Shown in pieces: positions 56,658 through 64,000 of a stretch of DNA of 64,000 bases. The notes beneath the pieces are model-generated. The model made no database searches and had not been told where the DNA came from. It worked only from the letters and a program-made list of their open reading frames with translations. Source of the stretch: Alkalihalobacillus sp. YIM B00296. Its GTDB lineage: Bacteria; Bacillota; Bacilli; Bacillales; Fictibacillaceae. The stretch's first letter is position 1. Every line of letters begins with the position of its first letter. A program made the translations under genes and the position numbers. The stretch spans positions 34,329-98,328 of the forward strand of contig NZ_JAIBLJ010000013.1 in the NCBI RefSeq assembly GCF_020179385.1, written 5' to 3'.

Positions 56658-59273
56658 ATGAAAACGGGAAGAGCAGTTCGTTTGTCATTGATAATGGTGA
56701 TGCTTCTTTCAATAGTCCCTGCCGTATCAGCTGAAACCTCAACGGTAGAGATCAAAGGTGGAGACTTCACCATGGTTCCGGGTGAAGTCTCTGTCCTGAA
56801 ATTTACAGAAGAAGGGGCAGAAATTGAAGATTATATCTGGCATGTCAGCAATGAAAATGTTGTAGATGTCGATTCCCAGACAGGTAGGATCGATGCTGTA
56901 GGCACTGGACAGGCTGCCATTACATTGAATGCAATTGATGAAAATGGGAAGGTTCATCATGATAGAAGCGTAGTGACTGTCGGGGCTGGTCCGACACCAA
57001 TAGTGGAACCGATCCCTGCACTTCAAAACAACAATAGACCGGACTTCATGATGGGGGCAGACGTTTCTTCATACTATCAAATCATGAAAGCCGATAAAAA
57101 GTTTTATAATTTGGCAGGGGAAGAATCCCATTTGTTTGACATTCTTGAAGAGAATGGCGTCAACTGGGTTCGGTTGAGAGTGTGGAATGATCCATATGAC
57201 CATTTCGGCAATCCATATGGCGGCGGAAACAGTAATATAGATACGACGATCGCTCTTGCTAAGCAGGCAAAAGAAAGAGGAATGAAACTCTTTGTTACGT
57301 TCCATTACAGTGATTTTTGGGCACATCCCGGCCAACAGATCAAACCGAAAGAATGGAAGAACCTGACTGGACAGGAACTGGTGGATGCAGTCAGTGAGTT
57401 TACGACGGAATCATTAGAGAAAATGAAGGATGCCGGTGTGTATCCGAACATGGTCGGAATCGGTAACGAGACGAACAGTGATATTTTAGAACAGCCGTTC
57501 AACTTTCGTTCAGATGGGAGCATGAATCCAGTCGCAGTAGATATCTTTAAAGCTGGAGCGGCGGCTGTGCGCGATACGGATCCAAATACCGATGTCCCAG
57601 AAAAGAAAACATTGATTTCCTTCCACCTTGCTAACGGGAATAATACATGGCTGTATAATCGTTTTGCTTCAGCAATGGAGAAACACAATGTCGACTATAA
57701 TGCAATCGGTGCATCCTACTATCCTTCATGGCATGGAACATACGATCAAGTATTGAATAACCTGAATGACATTACTGCGAAATATGGGAAATATGCCTTT
57801 ATTGCTGAAACCGCATATCCTTGGACAATCCAGGAAGATGCTGGTGATGACACCCCACAAAACTTCAAGCACGGTGATGTCAGTACCGTTGGTTTGGCCG
57901 CTTCTGTCCAGGGACAGGCTACTGCTCTTCGCGAGGTAATGAATGTGGCGGCAAATATCAATCATGAAAGAGGCCTTGGTGCTTTTTATTGGGAACCAGC
58001 CTGGCTTCCTGGCAACACGACCGGATGGGCGACTCCATATGGGACTGGATGGGAAGTAGCCGGTTTATTTGATATCAATGGATATGCCCTACCTTCTATC
58101 AAAACTTTCAATCTAGTAAAAGGCGATCAAAATGTTCCGGAGGATGCAAACGAGTACGCTTATGGCTGGGAAACACAAGTAGTGATGAATAAAGGTGACA
58201 GCCTCCAAATGCCAGAGGAAATCATCGCTGTCAAAAATAATGGCATGATGGGTGATGCCAAGCGTACGATCACGAAGCAGCCGGTGATATGGAACGAGGA
58301 AGAAATGGCTGAAGTAGATGTGAATATCCCTGGAGAATACATCGTTTTCGGCAGTGTAGCTGGGGAAGAAAATAATGCATTTGCACATGTCATCGTTAAG
58401 GGTGATGGTTCTGCAACAGTACCAACATTCAGTCTTCCTGACGGTAGTGGGATCGATGTTGTAAAGGGTGACGGTTTCTCGTATTCTACAAGGCACCCTG
58501 TAGAAGGGGGAAGTTATATTGAGATGGAATCTGCGACACCGAATGCAGGAATCTATTTTACGTTGGATGGGGCAAATCCGATTAATGGAACCGGAAGTTC
58601 AAAGGAACTAGTTGGCGCTCCCTATATAAAAGGATATGATTCAATTCGTGTCTATGCAGGTCCGATCCGAATTTCCCAAAACGTGATGATTAAGGCTGCT
58701 GCCAAACGTTCTGGTTACAATTATATATCAGGCGAATGGGGATGGGATACAACACCATTGGATTACAGCTCGATTGTGAATTCCAGCTATAAAGCCGTTT
58801 ATGACTACAGCGATGACTTATTATCCAACGGCGGTTTTGAAAGTGGAGATCTCAGTGGCTGGAAACTGAAAAGCAAAGCAGGTGAGACTGGCGTCATTGC
58901 ACCAACTGATTTTGTGACAGAAGCTTATGCCGGGGACCACTCTTTTAGGTTTTCACTTAATGCAGGAGAAAGTCTGGATCTAAGTCAAAAGGTCAATAGA
59001 CTTCCAGATGGCATATACAAGTTGTCACTTTACACCAGAGGCGACAATCAAACAACAGATCAAACAGAAATGAATCTTTCTGCATTTACACAAGGGAAGG
59101 AGTACAGCAGCACGGTAAAAACGGTTGTCGTCCCAGATGGCAAGATGATATGGAGAAAGTATTCGGTCGTGAATATTGAAGTCAGGAACGGGAACTTGAC
59201 GATTAACTTTGATGCGAAAACAAGTGGAGTGTACACGGGGTATATCGATCATGTTGTATTGGAAAAAGAGTGA
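56658..59273 (+). CDS. ganB: secreted GH53 endo-beta-1,4-galactanase, multidomain
   Basis: About 871 residues. Signal peptide MKTGRAVRLSLIMVMLLSIV...SAETS, then a bacterial Ig-like domain (about 30-115), the GH53 barrel (about 120-490: MGADVSSYYQ, acid/base Glu in VGIGNETNSDIL, nucleophile Glu in FIAETAYPW, and GAFYWEPAWLPG). An Ig-like Big_4 segment (VDVNIPGEYIVFGSV) follows, then a chitobiase/hexosaminidase-C-like domain (YFTLDGANPINGTGSSKELV) and a C-terminal carbohydrate-binding module (about 720-870, SNGGFESGDLSGWKL), probably CBM61, which binds galactan. It cuts beta-1,4-galactan outside the cell. ATG 56658 fits the AAGGGG site. Confidence 0.94.
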   Translation: MKTGRAVRLSLIMVMLLSIVPAVSAETSTVEIKGGDFTMVPGEVSVLKFTEEGAEIEDYIWHVSNENVVDVDSQTGRIDAVGTGQAAITLNAIDENGKVHHDRSVVTVGAGPTPIVEPIPALQNNNRPDFMMGADVSSYYQIMKADKKFYNLAGEESHLFDILEENGVNWVRLRVWNDPYDHFGNPYGGGNSNIDTTIALAKQAKERGMKLFVTFHYSDFWAHPGQQIKPKEWKNLTGQELVDAVSEFTTESLEKMKDAGVYPNMVGIGNETNSDILEQPFNFRSDGSMNPVAVDIFKAGAAAVRDTDPNTDVPEKKTLISFHLANGNNTWLYNRFASAMEKHNVDYNAIGASYYPSWHGTYDQVLNNLNDITAKYGKYAFIAETAYPWTIQEDAGDDTPQNFKHGDVSTVGLAASVQGQATALREVMNVAANINHERGLGAFYWEPAWLPGNTTGWATPYGTGWEVAGLFDINGYALPSIKTFNLVKGDQNVPEDANEYAYGWETQVVMNKGDSLQMPEEIIAVKNNGMMGDAKRTITKQPVIWNEEEMAEVDVNIPGEYIVFGSVAGEENNAFAHVIVKGDGSATVPTFSLPDGSGIDVVKGDGFSYSTRHPVEGGSYIEMESATPNAGIYFTLDGANPINGTGSSKELVGAPYIKGYDSIRVYAGPIRISQNVMIKAAAKRSGYNYISGEWGWDTTPLDYSSIVNSSYKAVYDYSDDLLSNGGFESGDLSGWKLKSKAGETGVIAPTDFVTEAYAGDHSFRFSLNAGESLDLSQKVNRLPDGIYKLSLYTRGDNQTTDQTEMNLSAFTQGKEYSSTVKTVVVPDGKMIWRKYSVVNIEVRNGNLTINFDAKTSGVYTGYIDHVVLEKE

Positions 59274-59360
59274 ACAAGGAAAGTCTTCCAATCAAGAAAA
59301 TACGATTGCAGGATAACCCAGTGAATTGGTTTTTCACTAATTAAGAAAAAGGTGATCAAT

Positions 59361-61424
59361 ATGACAGTCAGATACAATCCAGTTAGCGCAAAGATTCCCA
59401 AAATGCTGCATGGAGCTGATTATAATCCTGAACAATGGGCACACGAACCGGGTATATTAGAAGAAGATATCCGGTTGATGAAATTAGCTAAATGTAACGT
59501 GATGTCTGTAGGGATTTTTTCTTGGGCTGAACTTGAACCGGAGGAAGGGACATTCGATTTTGATTGGCTGGATAATGTGCTCGATAAGTTAGCCGGAAAT
59601 GATATCTATACGTTCTTAGCTACACCAAGTGGAGCACGCCCTGCATGGATGTCAAATAAGTATGAGGAGGTGCTCCGGGTAGGTCCGAATCGGGTCAGAA
59701 ACCTGCATGGACTAAGGCATAATCATTGTTATACTTCCCCTGTCTACCGTGAAAAAGTTTCGATTATGAACCGTAAACTTGCAGAAAGGTATTCCAACCA
59801 TATTGCTGTAATCGGCTGGCATATATCCAATGAATTTGGCGGGGAATGTCACTGTGACTATTGTCAGGATGCATTCCGGGAATGGCTGAAACTAAAATAT
59901 GAAACGCTGGATAACCTCAACCTTAGCTGGTGGACGACGTTTTGGAGCCATACATATACGGATTGGCAACAAATTGAATCACCAGCACCACATGGAGAAA
60001 TGATGGTGCACGGGTTGAACCTGGACTGGAAGCGCTTTGTCACGGACCAAACACTGGATTTTTTCAAACACGAAGTCAAACCGCTGAAAGCAATCAATTC
60101 GGACTTGCCTGTCACCACAAACTTTATGGAGGCGTTCGAAGGACTGGACTATGTGAAATTTGCGGATGCTTTGGACTTCGTTTCTTGGGATTCCTATCCA
60201 ACATGGCATGATACGGACGGGAATATTCATAAAGCTGCTTGGGTCGCGATGAACCATGACTTTTTCCGTTCCATCAAGGGCGGGCAGCCATTTTTATTGA
60301 TGGAAAGCACGCCAAGCCTGACAAACTGGCAGCCGATCAGTAAGCTGAAGCGGCCTGGTATGCATTTACTGTCTTCCATGCAGGCAGTAGCACATGGCTC
60401 TGACTCTGTCCAATATTTTCAATGGCGTAAAAGCAGGGGTTCCAGCGAGAAGTTCCATGGAGCTGTTGTTGACCAAGCCAGACATGAACATACACGTGTG
60501 TTTAAAGACGTCACAGAAGTAGGAGAAGTGCTTGATCAATTAGATTCGATTGTGGGAACGGCCGTAAGTGCAGAAGTCGCAATCATTTTCGATACAGAGA
60601 ATAGATGGGCGGTCAAAGACGCCCAAGGTCCTCGTAACCAGGGAGTGAACTATGAAAAAACGGTAACGGATCATTATCAGGCATTCTGGAAAAAAGGCGT
60701 ATCCGTAGATGTAATTGATATGGAGCGGGATATATCAAAATACAAATTAGTAGTTGCACCTATGTTGTATATGGTAAGGCCAGGTGTTGGAGAAAAAATA
60801 GAGAAGTTTGTGAAAGAAGGTGGTACGTTTGTCACTACCTATTGGTCCGGAATCGTGGATGAAAACGATTTGACTTTCTTGGGAGGCTTTCCAGGTCCAC
60901 TCCGTCATACACTTGGTATCTGGTCTGCAGAGATTGATGGATTATATGATGGACAGACAAATCGAATCAAGGTTGATAAAAATGACTTAGGGCTCAGCGG
61001 AGAATATATAGCTTATGAGTTATGTGACCTGATCCACTTGGAGGGTGCAAAAGCATTAGCTTACTATCAGGACGACTTTTATGCCGGCCGACCCGCTCTT
61101 ACGGTCAATCAACTAGGGAAAGGTAAGGCCTACTATGTGGCTTCCCGTAATAAACAGCCGTTTAATAATGAATTCTTTTCTAAACTGATTGAAGACGTCG
61201 GTATTAAAAAAACGATCGAGAGCAGGTTGCCAGAAGGAATATCTGCTCAAAGCAGGACGGATGGGAAGAATGATTATATCTTCCTGATGAACTTCGGAGA
61301 AGAGAAGCAAGTAGTCGAGATGCCGAAGGGAGAGCTTACCGACTTGATCGATGGCACGTCTGTAACAGAAAATATTGAGTTACCCCCTTTTGGCGTTACT
61401 ATTCTGAAAAGGAAAAAGCAATGA
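59361..61424 (+). CDS. ganA: GH42 beta-galactosidase
   Basis: 687 residues from ATG 59361 (AAGGTGAT site overlapping an in-frame GTG). GH42 plan: N-terminal barrel with HGADYNPEQW, acid/base Glu in WHISNEFGGECHCDYCQ, nucleophile Glu in FLLMESTPSLTNWQ, then the trimerisation and C-terminal domains. The Cys cluster (HNHCYTSP and GECHCDYC) that binds zinc is complete. No signal peptide. It releases galactose from short beta-1,4-galactans in the cytoplasm, as GanA of B. subtilis. Last intact gene of the operon. Confidence 0.95.
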   Translation: MTVRYNPVSAKIPKMLHGADYNPEQWAHEPGILEEDIRLMKLAKCNVMSVGIFSWAELEPEEGTFDFDWLDNVLDKLAGNDIYTFLATPSGARPAWMSNKYEEVLRVGPNRVRNLHGLRHNHCYTSPVYREKVSIMNRKLAERYSNHIAVIGWHISNEFGGECHCDYCQDAFREWLKLKYETLDNLNLSWWTTFWSHTYTDWQQIESPAPHGEMMVHGLNLDWKRFVTDQTLDFFKHEVKPLKAINSDLPVTTNFMEAFEGLDYVKFADALDFVSWDSYPTWHDTDGNIHKAAWVAMNHDFFRSIKGGQPFLLMESTPSLTNWQPISKLKRPGMHLLSSMQAVAHGSDSVQYFQWRKSRGSSEKFHGAVVDQARHEHTRVFKDVTEVGEVLDQLDSIVGTAVSAEVAIIFDTENRWAVKDAQGPRNQGVNYEKTVTDHYQAFWKKGVSVDVIDMERDISKYKLVVAPMLYMVRPGVGEKIEKFVKEGGTFVTTYWSGIVDENDLTFLGGFPGPLRHTLGIWSAEIDGLYDGQTNRIKVDKNDLGLSGEYIAYELCDLIHLEGAKALAYYQDDFYAGRPALTVNQLGKGKAYYVASRNKQPFNNEFFSKLIEDVGIKKTIESRLPEGISAQSRTDGKNDYIFLMNFGEEKQVVEMPKGELTDLIDGTSVTENIELPPFGVTILKRKKQ

Positions 61425-61578
61425 ATATTGGAATGGGAGGACAATCGTTCTATAAACAATACATGTAAACCGAGCAAATTATAAAATTATAGTAATGGCG
61501 GGAGAATTCCAAACTCCTGGAGGAAATTGGTTGTGGCATACCGAGGATGATTTGTAAGATCACCTTATTGTCGCCTGC
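61425..61578. other. gap after ganA
   Basis: No gene. A short open stretch at about 61498-61557 (GEFQTPGGNWLWHTEDDL, then stop) looks like another gene scrap of unknown origin. Confidence 0.35.
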
Positions 61579-61811
61579 GGAATCGTGGACAGTGATTGTT
61601 ATAAAGCTGGCAAGATCGCATCACCAATAGGGGCATGAAGCATTATCCACACTCGATTATTTGATTGTGGTCGATATATGCTTGCCAACGATCATGCATA
61701 AAGAGATGGTCTTCCGGTTTGCTGAGACCTCCATCACGAGCAAGGAGGGGATGCGACCGATAGAGGTGGCAATTACCGCCTATGAATCAGCATCTAGGAA
61801 AAAGCCTATAA
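61579..61811 (+). pseudogene. deletion-fused remnant of a second Gfo/Idh gene pair
   Basis: 61579-61732 aligns with 41334-41496 of the first Gfo/Idh gene (GIVDSD...KIASPIGA, then EALSTLDYLI-VDICLPT-MHKEMVFRFAE). The following 61733-61811 aligns with 43157-43235, the end of the second gene (SITSKEGMRPIEVAITAYES...RKKPI). The reading frame is unbroken across the junction. Within the first part there is at least one internal deletion. So a copy of the tandem pair existed here and lost the 1.65 kb between. Confidence 0.8.
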
Positions 61812-61812
61812 G

Positions 61813-61823
61813 GGGTAGAACCA
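61813..61823 (+). repeat. 11-bp target-site duplication, left
   Basis: GGGTAGAACCA, repeated exactly at 63316-63326, directly outside the terminal inverted repeats of the IS. Confidence 0.85.
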
Positions 61824-63315
61824 CATACCCATCAAGCTAACACCATTGCATTCCTAGAGTTGACCTGTTTCTCCAAGTCAACCCTTTAAGTTACTAAATA
61901 ATGGCATGCCCTAAACGGGGTTATTTTTTTACACTATGCTGCATTCTTGTGGGACGTGGTATACTGATAGACGACACCCAATATATCAAAGACTGTCTTT
62001 TTCTCGTATCGGTGGGATTTTCGTCCGTTTTTCTGTAGGAGGTTAAACAGGCGAAGCAGTATCTTTGATAGCTCTTGGGTGCTTTTTTGTATCGCTTGAA
62101 ACAGAAGTGGAAAGTAATCTTTAATGATATAAATGGATTTATACTCGCTCAGTTCTCATTTTTTTCTGCTGAGTAGCAGCTGCCTCATTTGAAACATGGT
62201 AGAGGAGCAGAGGAGGATACCTATCAGTTGACCATATAGGTGACATTCTAATCGCTCTTTTTTGATTTCTCATGAACATGTCCGGTTGGGACGTCTTTCT
62301 GTGGCGCATTGGTTATGTATACATTAATGGCGCTCAACCGTTTTTGGGTTTGTTCTTCCGTAAGTCGGTGGATAATCACTCTAGTCGGCAACTTTTGATA
62401 CTTGCCAATATAAACATCTGAAATTTCATAGGTTTGGCCCGGTTTAATTGATGCATGATCTCTTCCATATCTAGTTGAATATACTCGGTTTGCTTTTTGA
62501 CCGTTCCATTTTTGAAGTATTCGGGATCAGGATTTCTCCGATAAATTCGAGTGTTTAATTTTAAGCGAGAGATATAATAGGCTCCTTTTTCAGCCATTTG
62601 ATGGAGATCATCCAGATAAAAATATCCTAAATCGCGTAAGCATAAATCACCTGTTTGTACCGTTTTTAAACAAGTGGAACCGTAGGTTCGATCATTTTGT
62701 TTACCTGATCCTGAGTGAACGTGCAGGAATTGGCCACTGAGAGATCATATTCTAATTGAACCTTTACCCCAGCTGTATGGCTACTACCTCCAGAGCCTTG
62801 ATACGTTGAGGCAAATACATCCGGGAGTTGAAAGGTCGTAGAATCCAAGATTCGTATTCGCTGAAACTGAGAAACATAGCGATGAGGAAGAACCTGAGAG
62901 GAAAATAGATTTTGTGTAAGCAGGGAAGTTAATACATGTCGTAGGAGCCTTACAGCCGAAGGATTAAATCGTTGATTAAGTCCTTCAGGACTTATCAAGA
63001 CTTATCAAGACTCCCGTCGAAGATTCTAAACGACTACATAACTGTGTCAGGGAAGTACTCGCTACTTTTTGACTTAACCACACGCACAACGCTATTAAAT
63101 CTTTGGCTTGGTACTTACTACTCCTTTGGACAAAACCTACCTTTTGGGCTAGATGTTGGAGAGCTTGCGGAGACAAAGAACGTTGTAATTCCTGTGAAAA
63201 GAGGGCAAGTTCGTCTGAAACCATCAAAAAACACCATCCTTTCCATCATGTTACAGATAGAATAGCGTTTTTTTTCAATTTGGGGGTAATAATTTGCATT
63301 AACTTGATGGGCATG
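61824..63315 (-). mobile_element. IS231-like (IS4 family) insertion sequence, defective
   Basis: 1492 bp bounded by terminal inverted repeats: CATACCCATCAAGCTAA on the left and TTAACTTGATGGGCATG on the right match at 15 of 17 positions. They agree with the known IS231 ends, which begin CATGCCCATCAA. An exact 11-bp direct repeat flanks them, within the IS231 range of 10-12 bp. The size is below the usual 1.65 kb of IS231. The missing part is in the transposase gene. It inserted next to the Gfo/Idh remnant. Confidence 0.9.
61934..63227 (-). pseudogene. IS231-type transposase, frameshifts and internal deletions
   Basis: Pieces in order on the minus strand: VSDELALFSQELQRSLSPQA (start region, about 63220), PEGLNQRFNPSAVRLLRHVL, FQRIRILDSTTFQLPDVF and [20 protein letters not shown] (first catalytic Asp area), [20 protein letters not shown] (second), [11 protein letters not shown], then [33 protein letters not shown] and the tail [20 protein letters not shown] to a stop at 61934. 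The stretch that should hold the Y-R-E-K motif with the catalytic Glu is gone between VPTGHVHE and KKERLECH, so the element cannot transpose itself. Confidence 0.88.
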
Positions 63316-63326
63316 GGGTAGAACCA
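63316..63326 (+). repeat. 11-bp target-site duplication, right
   Basis: GGGTAGAACCA, exact copy of 61813-61823. Confidence 0.85.
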
Positions 63327-63735
63327 GCAACCGGCGACTGAGGGGCAACGTAGCCATATACGGGATATTCAAGGGTAGAAAAGTTCCGCAAATGGTCAGA
63401 ATCGGCACTAATCACCCTAGCCACCTGTCAAAATTCTTATTTTTAAGTTACCTATCAGCATCAAAAACTGCTTAAGTTCCGATTCCATATGTTTTCGGCA
63501 CTTTGCACTTTAGTAGTCAGTTGCTAGGTTTGGGCCTAATAGAAGCTATATGTGCGAAAAAGCCAATCACCATTTCTCTTCTTGTGCACATTTCTCATTA
63601 TTGGTATTTAATCACAATTATAAAATTGGTATTTTGTTAAACTCCTTCAGACTGGAAGGGGTAATGACAGGGTTCTTGTCATTACCCCATATAGTATAGC
63701 AGTGTCTTCTTAAAATTGTGTCTAAACATATGTGT
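63327..63735. other. 409-bp gap
   Basis: No gene recognised. 63327-63480 retains a plus-strand open frame without start or family match. It may be the interrupted continuation of the locus left of the IS. One strong hairpin at 63658. Confidence 0.4.
63658..63688. terminator. hairpin/terminator downstream of fbpA-like gene
   Basis: GGGGTAATGACA-gggttct-TGTCATTACCCC, a perfect 12-bp stem. T-rich sequence is limited, so the direction is unclear. It lies about 50 bp past the small gene on the minus strand. Confidence 0.6.
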
Positions 63736-63888
63736 CTAAAGGGTGAAGACCCGGCGATATTCCTTTGAAAGTTCAGGTAAGGTTAATTTATACAATTCCC
63801 ACCGATTAGAACGTTTATAAACACCCATATTGATCAGCTTCTTTATCAATTCTCGTTTCTTTTTTTGGATGTTTTTACGACGATTCAT
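63736..63888 (-). CDS. Fur-regulated basic protein A-like small protein, 50 aa
   Basis: ATG 63888 with an AAAGGGTGA site, 50 residues, stop at 63736. MNRRKNIQKKKRELIKKLIN, then MGVYKRSNRWELYKLTLPEL and SKEYRRVFTL. It resembles FbpA of Bacillus, a small basic protein made under iron limitation and thought to help FsrA RNA silence iron-rich proteins. The K-K-x-L-I-x-x-L-I-x-x-G-V-Y-K and L-Y-x-L-T-L-x-E-L parts are the family core. I see no clear Fur box in the 112 bp upstream that remain in the window. Confidence 0.65.
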   Translation of the reverse strand: MNRRKNIQKKKRELIKKLINMGVYKRSNRWELYKLTLPELSKEYRRVFTL

Positions 63889-64000
63889 CCAATCACCCTT
63901 TCAGAAAATTTTATTAGGTAAATGCCTCCCTTCTTATATATGCAGTAGGTTTTAACCCCTATACCAGCTAATATAAGTCAATACTTTTTGCTTAATATTG
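63889..64000. other. leader of the fbpA-like gene
   Basis: Minus-strand reading contains GAAGGGAGG and TTGACT-like boxes but no clear promoter pair. Window ends here. Confidence 0.3.

Noticed and set aside
61905..61917. CATGCCC near 61906 as left end of the IS231-type element
   Set aside because: It matches the inverted repeat only over 7 bp and has no flanking duplication. The site at 61824 matches at 15 of 17 positions and has an exact 11-bp target duplication.

Overview
The window is AT-rich (by eye) Bacillales DNA. Shine-Dalgarno sites are strong (AGGAGG types), TTG and GTG starts are common, and the protein families are typical of Bacillaceae: YesMN-type two-component systems, RNase J1, an ald gene, Fur-regulated basic protein A and an IS231-type element. 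No rRNA, tRNA, CRISPR array or prophage was found. I cannot name the species.

Layout. (1) 0-25 kb is a decaying accessory zone. Intact single genes (LysR plus Old Yellow Enzyme, DUF402, LysR plus AEC carrier, DHFR-like, DUF1259, GNAT, DinB, DJ-1) are mixed with many broken ones: an XRE regulator with two stops, a GNAT/PhzF chimera, helD, an FAD oxidoreductase, a carbamoyltransferase with an in-frame stop, grpB, a DDE transposase and short gene stubs. About a dozen copies of a short intergenic element with a TCGGGC-type core lie between these genes, and an ORF-less group II intron sits at about 16.5-17.3 kb. Within this zone, 13.3-8.7 kb holds an intact minus-strand cluster of six closely packed genes: HTH, methyltransferase, small protein, CxxCxGxG zinc protein, RNase J1 paralogue, release factor RF3.

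(2) 24.6-38.7 kb is an intact amino-acid or imino-acid catabolic island: LysR, AGCS symporter, CoA-acylating semialdehyde dehydrogenase, omega-aminotransferase, betaine-aldehyde-type ALDH, a four-part flavin/iron-sulfur dehydrogenase resembling D-hydroxyproline dehydrogenase, a DapA-family lyase/deaminase, an Asp/Glu racemase-family protein, an SDR and alanine dehydrogenase. A 47-bp sequence is duplicated exactly in front of the symporter and in front of the dehydrogenase gene. It looks like a shared operator/promoter.

(3) 39-61.4 kb is carbohydrate DNA with visibly higher GC. First come a ROK repressor, a wrecked sugar ABC transporter, two Gfo/Idh/MocA oxidoreductases, a sugar isomerase/epimerase and a ROK kinase. 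Then comes a beta-1,4-galactan utilisation locus: a YesN/YesM two-component system, a cre site, an ABC transporter (lipoprotein plus two permeases), GH2 beta-galactosidase, secreted GH53 endo-galactanase and GH42 beta-galactosidase. The galactanase would cut galactan outside the cell, the ABC system would import galacto-oligosaccharides, and the two cytoplasmic beta-galactosidases would finish them.

(4) 61.4-64 kb holds a deletion-fused remnant of a second Gfo/Idh pair, a dead IS231-family element with inverted repeats and an 11-bp target duplication, and a small fbpA-like gene.
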